Shown here in pieces: positions 11,977 to 22,700 of a stretch of DNA of 64,000 nucleotides (position 1 is the stretch's first letter; each line of letters opens with the position of its first letter). Both the position numbers and the translations under genes were made by a program. Source of the DNA: Telopea speciosissima (taxonomy: Eukaryota > Streptophyta > Magnoliopsida > Proteales > Proteaceae); the NCBI RefSeq assembly GCF_018873765.1, contig NC_057920.1, forward strand, positions 14,087,307 through 14,151,306, given 5' to 3'. The notes under the pieces were generated by a model, which saw only the letters and a program-made list of their open reading frames with translations, had not been told where the DNA came from and made no database searches.

Positions 11977-12723
11977 CCCATTAGTAAATGGGACGGTACT
12001 GGTATCTGATTTTGGTACCGAATGATAAATGGGATGGGACGATTTTGGGATGGGATTCCCAATGGTATCAGTACCAAAATACCAATTAGGTACCGGATGG
12101 TACCGAAACTACTAGTACCTTTTAAAAAGAAAAGAGTATATAAGATTTTTTTTAAGAAAAAAAAAAAAGGGTATAAGAATTACGACTCATTAGGGTTTTG
12201 CTAATTGTCTTTTGAATACGAAGAGGAACAACAGGTCAGCAGCCGTAGCTTGAAGTCTCTCCTCACAGAACTTGCTACAATGCTACTCCCTCGACCAACT
12301 ACATTTACCAGGTTCTTCCTTTTTGCATAACGGGATTCTTCCATTTTGTAGGACTTCTCTAGATTTTAAAAAATGAGAAGCTTATTACATGTGATCTTAG
12401 GGAGTTTGAAGAAGTAAAACTATGATTTTATAATTTAAGTTGCTTTATAAAAAACAGTAGACAACTTAGATTTCATGATAATGAAAAATTCTACAACACT
12501 AATAAACCCATCTCGTTAGAAACAATTAAACCTCTTCTACCTTTTTCTACAGTGCCAAGAACCTTTGAAGAACCGGTACTGTCCTGTCCCGCTAGTAATC
12601 GGGACTGTGATCTAGGTTTGGTCCCATTAACTAAATGGGATGATACTGGGATTGATACTTTTGGTACCGGTACCAGTACCGTCCCGTCCCAAATACCGAA
12701 AACCGTCCCAATTGACACCCTTA
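11977..12723. mobile_element. hAT-type MITE lacking its left end
   Basis: Homologous to about 16724-17542 of the complete element, sharing GGGACGGTA, GGTACCG and TTCTACAGTGCC blocks. It ends with AATTGACACCCTTA, but the left TIR is missing and the junction with unit A is abrupt. It lies between duplication units A and B and may mark the breakpoint of the duplication or a later deletion. Confidence 0.75.
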
Positions 12724-12770
12724 CAATGGACACACCCATTTCATGGGGTATCTTGAAGGGGTGTATTCGT

Positions 12771-12813
<43 letters not shown>

Positions 12814-14277
12814 ACATACTATTGGGTCGATTTTGGGCATACACACAATGTCTCTATAAAAGAGACATCTATTTGCTCAAGTGCATTCCTAGCAGGTGGA
12901 TTGGAAGGATGAGTGCATGTTTGCTTCCGATGTTCTATCTTGGATCTATTTTGCATTCAAAACCAGTTGCATCATGGGGAGAAAATACTAACTTATGAGA
13001 ATGTCAAGTGGCACGTTTTAAAATTCCATCTTCACTTTGAACAAGGACTCAACTTTGACACACTCTACCACCGGATTTCTACAACAGATAAGTGATTCTC
13101 ATATAAAGTCTATCCCTATTTCACAACACTTCCTAATTTCAAATATTTGCAATCTAGTCTCTATTGGCTGATTTTTTTCCTCCATCTTATCGGTGTGATT
13201 AGATTCCTGACATAAGAGTTCCGATGATTTTTCCCCTTATTTGAAGGGACTGAAATCGTTCCCAACCAATATAGATTTCATTTCTGTTAATGGATTTTTC
13301 TTCCATACCCCCACCCCCCTCCCATAAAAATAAAAATGAAAACATAACATGGCAGAGAGCAGTTGCAGAGACCTCATGGATGAAGAAGAAAATTCTTTAA
13401 AACCCTAAAATGCGGCACTTGGACAGTCTCCCATTTCCCCCGCTTCACAAATCTATCATCTCCTGCTCTCGTCTTTGAATGTTCTTGTTACCTCCTAACC
13501 ATATCCCAAGTCCGAGCCTCAAGCCCCTTGTTCTTTACCTATCTTTTTTTTCAATTTTTCATTTTGGATTCTTTCAGTTTTTAAAATAGAAAATAAAAAT
13601 CAAAGCTAGCTTGTGATTCAATTAGTCCAACCCAATAAACACTAAATGAGTCTGGGTGTATTTTAATTTGGTTAAACGCATGGATCTTTTGAAAATGGTG
13701 TACCTATCTGTTCTCTCATTGAACAGGATTTGAATGTCTGAGCACCCAGTGCTATCTGAAACTTTAGGGGACTGAGAGCTGGTTCTTTATCCTTGGCATA
13801 TGTGTGCAATCTGGAGGAACCATACAACAGAAGATAATGACCAGTGAACATTTCCATAGCCCATTTATAGACTTCCCATTCCAAAGTTCCCTGAATCAGA
13901 AAAACAATGTCAAAAATTCATTTTTATGGAAAGTAGATTCATGGTGGGTACCAAGGCATTTGGTTTTCAGTTTTCAATGGGAGACAAATTGGGCTTCTGT
14001 GGAGTAACCTTGGGTCAAGAAGTAGGTTAAAAATGAACTGTACCTGGGATCTTTACTTTGTGAAAGTAGGGCTATTGTTAGATGTTTGGATCCTTTGTGG
14101 AAGGAAGGATTGCTTTCATTAGGATTACCTGGGAATAGTTATTACGGTATTACCCTTGATAAGATTCCACATTATACAAACCTGCTTTAAAGAAATGTGA
14201 TTCTCAAACATTAGAAAGGCTAAAAGAAGGTAGGAGGAAGTGATGAACGCAGAAGTAAGATGGGCTAGTTTGAAATT
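12724..14277 (+). repeat. Segmental duplication unit B (Copia-free copy)
   Basis: Second copy of the 4187-11976 unit without the Copia element. It preserves the empty insertion site at 13602-13620. It contains R1 copy 3 (12811-12894) and about 370 bp (12895-13262) not found in unit A. That extra block lies between short CATTCC / CGTTCC repeats, so it may have been deleted from A or inserted in B. No gene recognised. Confidence 0.85.
12772..12809. repeat. (CT)n microsatellite
   Basis: About 19 uninterrupted CT dinucleotides. Shorter equivalents precede the R1 copies at 165-185 and 4281-4302. Confidence 0.97.
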
Positions 14278-15667
14278 CCAAAAAACAGATTGGTGGGTTT
14301 GAGAGATGCTGGATGGTGTTTCTGACCATCAATTTTGCTTATGATTTTTTTAAAAGAATTTTCTTATTGACATCTCTTGAGGTGTAAATAATTTGTAACC
14401 TTACTCTTTTGTCTTTTATAGAATGTTATGATATTATAAAATGCCCCTGGTTCCCTAAGGCATGGATAATTTTATTTTTTTTTAATTCTTTTACATCGCT
14501 AACTTAAAGAATTTCTGGAAATACGACTAGGGATAATTAAAAAACTTCCGGCATATAATTACGATAGTCTAGGGTGGTGATAATAACTTTTACCGTGCCT
14601 TGAGGACTATTACATGATATTGTCTAAGAGGAAGGGCCTAAATAAAATTAACTATTGTATTGGGAGAAATATGAGTACATATCGATAGATATATCATTAA
14701 TGAAAAATTAAAGATATTATCTTATATTATATTAGAGGTGGATTTCCCAATGGTATCCTACCTAGCCCCTTTTTAGCAAGATGAGACTCTTTAGTAGCAT
14801 GGTATTTGTTGTCGTAGAAATCCGCCTAAGGTGAACCTATACATAGAGAGCAAATAAACATGGATGAAAAACTGACCAGAGTGGGCTCTAGGGGGGACAA
14901 CTTTCCAATGCTTAAGTCAGACTTTAGGGAAAGAACAATTTGAGTGGAGCAAAGAGCAATAGGCTTGAGATTGTATGATTTCACCCGTGTACTTCGAGTA
15001 TTGTTGATCTATTTATAGGATGAAGAAAGAATGTCTTGATTCACGTAGTCCTTGGGATTCACATAGTAAGAGAAGGATTAGATACAATATTTTAATGAAG
15101 AGAGAGAGAGATTATTTTTTTTTTTTTTTTTTTGGGGTAGGAAGAGATGGTTTCCTTTAAGGAAACTAGATTAAGTTTCCTAATTATTAAATTCGTGAAT
15201 GGGGGAGGCACAGTCGTTGGCTTGTCTCTCCTCTACCCATTAACCTCTCTCTCGCTCTCTCTCTCTGTCTCTCCTTATATCTATTAGGGTTTATAACCTA
15301 GTGAGTGGTATTCTTTGTTTCTTTATGGGTTTGTGAGAAATAGGTTGAAAGCCCTGATATTTATTGTGAGAGAAGATCACCCTCCTAAGTTCATCGAGTA
15401 ATTGTTGTGAAAGTGTTTGCTATAGTTTTTTCGATGTTGTTGGTAGCGGAAGAGCTAAGTTTCTTAAGCAGTATTTCAATTCACTTGTAAATGTTCTCCC
15501 TTTCCAATGGTTGGAATTTTTTAATTACACCCTGCACCAACATGAGGACTAATATTAAAAGAATAATCGTATTAAAGTTTATTTTTTCGCTACCTTATTG
15601 AATCAACTCCGTCAATTACAGCATAAGAACGCCTGAGAGACCCGTGATTAGTCATCAAGAAATTTAG
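14278..15667. other. Gene-free stretch
   Basis: No coding domain, tRNA or paired repeat seen. It contains a T homopolymer at about 15115-15133 and a CT-rich run near 15240-15270. Confidence 0.6.
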
Positions 15668-15792
15668 GCAGTGTTTGGTATGCATTCTAAGTCAATTTCG
15701 ATTTTCTTATATGATAAAAATAGTTGTTTTTATCGCTCAAGAATGTGAAATTGATTTAAAATACATTCCTAAAATACATACCAAACATAGTC
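15668..15792. mobile_element. Small MITE with GTTTGGTATG termini
   Basis: Imperfect terminal inverted repeats GTGTTTGGTATGCATTCTA and TAAAATACATACCAAACAT enclose about 125 AT-rich bases. No clear TSD could be read, so the superfamily is open. Confidence 0.55.
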
Positions 15793-16626
15793 TTATAGTT
15801 TCTTTGCACCCATCCTAAGCCTAGGCTTACAAGTAGTCAAGAGGCAAGAGGAAAACCAAGACAATCATAATCTTTTCATATGGGTGGACAAAGTTTAAGA
15901 ATCCTGAATCGAACACGAGATAAGTCAAAGTATTCTCAGAAGGGCAATGGAGGTTTTAAACCTGGACATAAGATCATTCTCCATCTATTCTTATTCGAAC
16001 CGGATCAGAATGGATTGGTATTGAATCAGAAAAGAAAAAAAAACAAAGACTTTCACAGATTTGTGGTCTTTTTAGAGATTTTTTAGTCAAAAGTTTTGTA
16101 GTTCTTATTGCAAGAGATACGATTCATTGATTTTTTGTACAAGAAAAATGGCGATCAAAGAAAATTTATAATTGATTCCGTAATAAAATTTGCAGGAATC
16201 AATATTAATTGGAATTGAAGCTGGCCGATCGAATCGATTCTGATCAATTATCTGAAACAATGTGAACAGATGCCAATATCAAATTGAAATTTCAACAGAG
16301 TGGGACTCTTAGTTTAGCCTCACATTACCACAAGTTGCATTTGTGCCATCGGACAGTTGGACCACTGGCAAGCCAATAACAATCCCATCATCTAAGTGGG
16401 GCCGGGAATAATAATCCATCATTGACTCATTGTACAAATAAATCTTGTAATGCCACAGCGTTGTCGAATTCCAAGAGGAGCCCTCCCACTTGTCCTATCA
16501 ACTCCCAAGTTGGAAAGTTCTTAGCTTTCCCAAGGAAGTAGTGGTGTGATAATGTCCAAAAGGTGGGAAATCTGCCCGAGTATTGTTATCTACGCTTCCA
16601 GGATGCAGGCCATAATTGTCATTGTG
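15793..16626. other. Gene-free stretch
   Basis: Nothing recognisable. A 68-codon plus-strand frame at 15880-16086 has no domain and no supporting context. Confidence 0.55.
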
Positions 16627-17676
16627 GGATTCAGCTCCTCTCCAGGGAGCCCAACACGCCCAAGGGTAAGGGTGTCAATTTGGGATCGGAATTGAAAATC
16701 GTCCCAATACTGTCCCACTAAAACCTGGTATCGGATCGTTCCATTGATAAATGGGACGGTATTAGTAGCTAATTTTGATACCGAATGATAAATGGGACGG
16801 GATGGTTTTGGGACAGGATTCCCAACGGTACTAGTACCGAAATACCAATTAGGTACCGGATGGTACCGAAAGTACTAGTGCCGTTTAAAAAGAAAGAGTA
16901 TATAAGATCTTTTTTTAAAAAAGAAGAAGAAAGGGTATAAGAATTACGACTCATTAGGGTTTCACTAATTGCCTTTTGAATACGAAGAAAAACAACAGGT
17001 CAACAGTCGTAGCTTGAAGTCTCTCTTCACAGAACCTGCTACAGTGCTACTCCCTCCTACATCTACCAGATTCTTCCTTTTTGCACTTCGTACTTCGTAT
17101 CATACTACCATGTGACATGTGTGATAAATAGAGTTTTGTTTGGAAAAATCAAAGAGGAAACACAACGGGAATCTTCCATTTTGTAGGACTTCTCTAGATT
17201 TAAAAAAAAATGAAAAGCTTATTACATGTGATCTTAGGGAGTTTGAAGAAGTAAAATTATGATTTCATAATTTAAGTTGTTTTATAAAAAGCAATAGGCG
17301 ACTTAGATTTCATGATAGTGAAAAAATTCAACAACACTAATAAACCCGTCTTGTTATAAATAATTAAACTTCTTCTCCCTTTTTCTACAGTGCCTAGAAC
17401 CGTTTAAGAACTGGTACCGTCCCATCCCGCTAGTAATCGGGACTAGGATCTAGGTTTGGTCCCGTTAACTAAATGGGATAGTACTGGGATTGGCACTTTT
17501 GGTACCGGTACCGGTACCGTCCCGTCCCAATTGACACCCTTACCCAGGGGGTATCCAGCCGTTAGGCTGTATCGCACACATTCCTAGGCTTACGCCGAGA
17601 TGTGTGTGGCACAACCCAACCCTTGGATGCCTCCTGGGCACTCTGACGTTGAGCTCCCTGGAGAGGAGCCAGATCC
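16627..17676. mobile_element. Fold-back MITE interrupted by an hAT-type MITE
   Basis: The left arm (16627-16666, GGATTCAGCTCCTCTCCAGG...) and right arm (about 17640-17676, CCTGGAGAGGAGCCAGATCC) are inverted copies of each other. The element would be about 170 bp once the nested 16667-17542 insertion and one TSD copy are removed. Confidence 0.7.
16667..17542. mobile_element. hAT-type MITE, complete, nested in a fold-back MITE
   Basis: TIRs are TAAGGGTGTCAATTTGGGA and TCCCAATTGACACCCTTA. The flanking 8-bp duplication is CCCAAGGG (16659-16666) / CCCAGGGG (17543-17550), one mismatch. The 876-bp interior is rich in GGTACCG and GGGACGG words and holds no transposase frame. It is the same subfamily as 11977-12723. 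Confidence 0.85.
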
Positions 17677-17938
17677 GCCATTGTGGCTTGTGGGCTTTGC
17701 TAGTGTAACAGTGGGCACGTAATTTTTCATAAGTCTTTCGGAAGCATAGTTTGAGGTATCAGTATCGGCGATACTATGCACTAAATCCATGTTCACAAGC
17801 CTAGAGTTCAGAAAAATAAAAGTAAAATAAAAATTTTTGAGTTGCGATTCCTAAGAGCTATGTTTGAAATCTAAGAAATGGATTAAGGGGGAAAAAACTG
17901 GAAAGTCTGAAATTATCGTACCGATCTTGTGAAAAAAA

Positions 17939-18132
17939 ATATCTCACCCATGTTGATGTCCCTATGTGCGTTCTCATTGGCCCTTGTGTTGGTGTAGGGG
18001 GCATGTGACCAAGCAATGATTTTTTCCCCAAAAAAATAATGAGGGCAAGAGATCGCTACCTGGTCACGTGGCTCATCCTTCAGCGCAGGACCAATTAGAG
18101 TGCACACAAGGGCATCAGCATGGATGATATTT
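17939..18132. mobile_element. Fold-back MITE, CCCATGTTGATG family
   Basis: The left arm ATATCTCACCCATGTTGATG pairs with the right arm CATCAGCATGGATGATAT, and the pairing continues inward (TTCTCATTGG against CCAATTAGAG). Related pieces occur at 22968-23110 (inside the CLV1 intron) and 44479-44562. No coding capacity. Confidence 0.65.
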
Positions 18133-19766
18133 TTTATTTGAAGGGGGGGACATAACGATAATTTTACATGCAACCAGGCAATGTTCTTTTTCCCTAATAA
18201 TAATAAGATAAATAATAAAACTACTATTTTGAAACCTAAGAAATGGATTAAAAAAACATAATAAGATAAAAATAAGATGAATTATTATTGTTCCTAGGGA
18301 TCACGTCACAAGGAATAGAGTTTATCACCGGAAAAGAGATGTTTCCATTTGGTTTGTTGAATATAGAGCACAAGATATCAATTAACCTCATGTCAAATTT
18401 CAAAATCTAATTCATGCTAGGGCTCGGCTTGCATATTTGACATGGATTCGTGTATGCTCATACATGTATAAGAGTACTTTATATCAGAACTCTATACATT
18501 ATTGTGCAGTTTCTCAACTCAGAGCAAGAATATACTGTTTAAATTAAAAGAACCATAAAAAAGAATGGTTCATAATTGTCTTGTGATTTTTAGAAACACC
18601 ACCTTCGATTGTTAATTACCCTAAAAATAATAATGGAATTTATGTTTGTTTTGTCTGTTCCTTTTTTCTAGATATTTCTTCACCGACAGGGATGAAGACC
18701 CGCCTTACCATTGGTGATGTGATTATAGTTCGATCACAAACACTTGCCCCAAAAGTTTGGGTTGAAACTACCCCTGCTCCCTTAGGCATCACATAACGAA
18801 GGGATTCTTCCTTTGCGTTGGGTGAAAAGAAATTCGATTTTTTTTTATTTAATTTGTTTTGGGTGCGTCTATCGAACATAACCTAAATTCTTGGAATATT
18901 GAAAGTTCATGAAATGCATACAACTGTGGAATCACAGTATTATTTTTTTTTAAAAGCTTGAAGCTTAAGCTTCTTTATTCTTCTAATGATCCCAGAAGTA
19001 GCTCTTTTCTAGAAGTAAAGAGCCCATTTAAAAGGTCCCACCCAACGAATGAAACAAAAGTTCCATCGCCTTCCTTCCTTCCTTCCTTCCTTCACAACCT
19101 TCCGTGCCCCTTTGGCCTATGAACTGAGAGGTGTGAGTTATGAGTTTCATAAAAATCACTTTTCTACTTGACCCAGTTGACCTCCTATTGCAAATAGTAG
19201 TTATTCTCCAAATCACTCTACACTTTTATGTATATTATACCTACTATATATACATTGTTCTTTAGATTCTCCAATTCAAATCACTCCATCACTATCTGAG
19301 GAGACTAAAGAGAATAAGCATATGCTCACAACACTACTAGTGGCATTTATTGTTCTTGTGGAACAGGGAATAAATGCCTCCACCACGTTGGACTTAGGAC
19401 TAATGGACTATGTGTCATGTGTGCGGCTCCCCTTATTTTTTTGTTTTTTTAATTTATGTGGCTTAGGAATATCGTATCTGGTTAGTGAAGTATAATGATT
19501 GGAGTTAGGAAACAAAGCAAGCCAAGACTTTAGCGAAGAAACCAAAAAGGAGAAATCTTTCTTCTGAGATCGGTCAGACTTAAAACGAATATAACGACAG
19601 GACTTACCTTTCATGTGTAGGACCCCTGTCCTAAGAGCTTTTGCGCAGTCACTACTTATTCCTACAAACCTCTCCAGCAGCAACGGTCTTACATCGCACA
19701 CACTCCTTATCCTGAAATCAGAAGGAAGAAACTCAGACAGAACGAAAGAAAGGAAAAGCCGCAAAA
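18133..19766 (+). other. CLV1 upstream region
   Basis: No other gene was recognised between the fold-back MITE and CLV1, so this stretch should hold its promoter and 5' UTR. It contains a (TTCC)n microsatellite at 19071-19093 and an AT-rich TATA-like element at 19245-19250. The minus-strand frames here have no known domain. Confidence 0.5.
19245..19250 (+). promoter_or_regulatory. Candidate TATA box for CLV1
   Basis: TATATA in the context ACTATATATAC, about 520 bp upstream of the CLV1 start codon. Use of it would imply a 5' UTR of nearly 500 nt. It is only a sequence match; TSS data would decide. Confidence 0.25.
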
Positions 19767-22700
19767 ATGAGAAGAGGCTTTGTCAGTTATCTTCTCTTCA
19801 CCTTTCTTGGATTTGTTATCTCTTCTACATCTTCTTCAGATCTTGACACCCTCATGAAGATTAAAGCTGCACTGATCGGAGCAAAAGTTTCTGGGCTTCA
19901 TGACTGGAAGCCTTCCTCTGTTTCGAACTCACATTGCTCTTTTTCAGGAGTCTTATGTGACAATGATTCTCGTGTGATTTCCCTCAACGTCTCATCAGTT
20001 CCACTCTTCGGCTTCATTGCGCCGGAGATTGGATTGTTAAATAGGGTCGTCAATCTCACACTCACTTCAACCAATCTCACCGGAAAACTTCCCATTGAGA
20101 TTGCGAACTTGACTTCTCTCAAGTTCTTCAACGTCTCCGACAATTGTCTGATCGGTGAACTCCCTGAAGAAGTCGCTGGAGGTTTACCAGAGATGGAGGT
20201 TTTCGACATCTATAACAACAACTTCTCAGGAAGTCTACCTCTCGAGATCGTCAAGCTCAAGCGAATCAAGCATCTGGATCTCAGCGGTAATTATTTTACT
20301 GGTCATATCCCTGATATATACTCTGAGATGCAGAGTTTGGAGTTCTTGGGTTTGAACGCTAACAGCCTCTCCGGCAAAATTCCGGCGAGTTTGAGCCGCC
20401 TATCAAACCTTCAGTACCTTTTTATGGGGTATTACAACTTATATGAAGGGGGTGTCCCACCTGAGTTCGGCTCCTTTACCTCTCTCCGGAGGCTCGATAT
20501 CAGCAGCTGCAACCTCACCGGGGAAATTCCGGCGAGTTTGGGGAATTTGAAACTATTGGACACGTTGTTCCTGCAATTCAACAAACTTACAGGACAGATT
20601 CCGCCGGAACTCTCTGGACTCTTCAATCTCATGTCCCTCGATCTATCTAACAATGAGCTCACGGGAGAGATACCGGAGAGTTTCTCTGAGCTAAAGGACC
20701 TAACGCTGCTAAATCTGTTCCGAAACCATCTCCATGGCCCAATCCCACCGTTCATAGCAGATTTCCCAAATCTCGAGGTCTTGGAGGTGTGGGGAAACAA
20801 CTTTACGGTTGAACTCCCAGGAAATCTTGGCCTCAATGGCAAACTCAAGAGGCTTGACGTGACATCGAATCATCTCACCGGGACGATACCTCCAGGTCTT
20901 TGTGCCGGGAAGAGATTAGAGACCCTGATACTGATGGACAATTTCTTCTTTGGATCGATTCCAAATGAACTCGGTGAATGCAAATCGTTGAATCGGGTCC
21001 GACTTGCGAAGAATTTTTTGAACGGGACAATTCCACCTGGATTTTTCAACTTGCCTGCGGTGGATTTGTTGGAGCTTAACGACAACCACTTCAGTGGCGA
21101 ACTCCCCGACGAGATATCCGGTCAAAATCTTGGTCAATTGACGCTCTCCAACAACGTGATTACTGGGAGAATTCCTAAAGCTATCGGAAATCTGGCCAAG
21201 TTGCAGAATCTCTTCCTCGACTTAAACCAGTTTACAGGCGAGATTCCACAGGAGATATTCCAGCTCAAGCATCTTTCCAAGATAAACATCAGCAGTAATA
21301 ATCTCACAGGCTCAATTCCGAGCACTCTCTCTCGCTGTTCATCTCTTACATCGATCGATTTCAGTCAAAACAATCTAATTGGAGAGATTCCGAATGCTAT
21401 CGGGAAACTGAACATCCTCGGCACTCTCAACCTATCGAGAAACCAAATTTCTGGCCAAATACCGAATGGAATTCGATCACTAACAAGCCTCACAACACTG
21501 GATCTCTCGTACAACAACTTGTCAGGTCCGATTCCTGTTGGTGGACAATTCCTCGCCTTCAACGGCAGCACTTACGCTGGAAACCCCAATCTCTGTACTT
21601 CACTGCACCAAACCCCCTGCTCATCTTTCCAGAGTCCGGCAGATTCAGAACAGAGAAGGTCATCTTCAAAGATAATCGTCATCATCGTATCAGTACTAGG
21701 AAGTGTGTTACTTCTCACCACCGCCATTGTAAAGATTAAATTGTACTCGAAGGAGCACCACAAATCAAAGGCTTGGAAACTGACTCCATTCCAGAAGCTT
21801 GGTTTCAAAGTCGAAGACGTAATCGAATGCTTGAAAGAAGAGAACATCATCGGCAAAGGAGGTGCTGGGATCGTTTATCGGGGATCGATGCCTGATGGCG
21901 TAGATGTTGCAATCAAACGACTGGTTGGTCGAAGTAGTGGGAGAAGCGATCATGGATTCTCAGCGGAAATTAAAACTCTGGGAAGGATTCGACACCGAAA
22001 CATCGTCAGATTGTTAGGGTTTGTATCGAACAACGATACAAATCTATTACTGTACGAGTACATGCCGAATGGGAGCTTGGGAGAGATGTTACATGGCTCG
22101 AAAGGAGCGCATTTACAGTGGGAGACGAGGTATCAAATTGCAGTGGAAGCAGCAAAAGGGTTGTGTTACCTTCACCATGATTGCTCTCCTTTAATCATCC
22201 ATAGGGACGTGAAATCCAACAATATCTTGCTTGATTCGGATTTAGAAGCTCATGTTGCAGACTTTGGGCTCGCCAAGTTCTTGCAGGCCTCTGGTGCGTC
22301 GGTGAGTATGTCCTCCATCGCTGGCTCCTACGGCTATATCGCACCAGGTTAGTTCGTTATCCGAATCACCTGATAAACCGACGTTTGTAGTTTTGCACCC
22401 CGTACGTACGGAGCATGGAATCTCTGCACGTACGTGTAGGTCCACTTGCACGTGAGAGACAACCACATGTCTCTTTTGTTTACATAAAAAACTTTTCTCA
22501 CCTTTAAGTAGCAATAACGGGACAGGTGTTTGCCTCTCACACGTATGTCTAGTATGTGTAGGTGCACGGACATATGTGTAGGTCCATGAATGAAAAAAAA
22601 ATCATCTCCAATTCCCTAAAGTGAAGTATGGTGCATTTCAGGGTTGAGAGTTTGACACTTGACAAACGTGACATCCAATAGTTCCAAGTTCGAGAAAAAA

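Noticed and set aside
11286..13884. Similar minus-strand frames in duplication units A and B (11286-11492 and 13672-13884)
   Set aside because: Conserved only because the DNA is duplicated; the frame differs at one end through a one-base indel, and no domain is visible.
17590..17796. 68-codon minus-strand frame
   Set aside because: Covers the arm of the fold-back MITE; no coding signal.
20432..21137. Minus-strand frames within CLV1
   Set aside because: Shadows of the LRR-coding exon, produced by the periodic leucine repeats.
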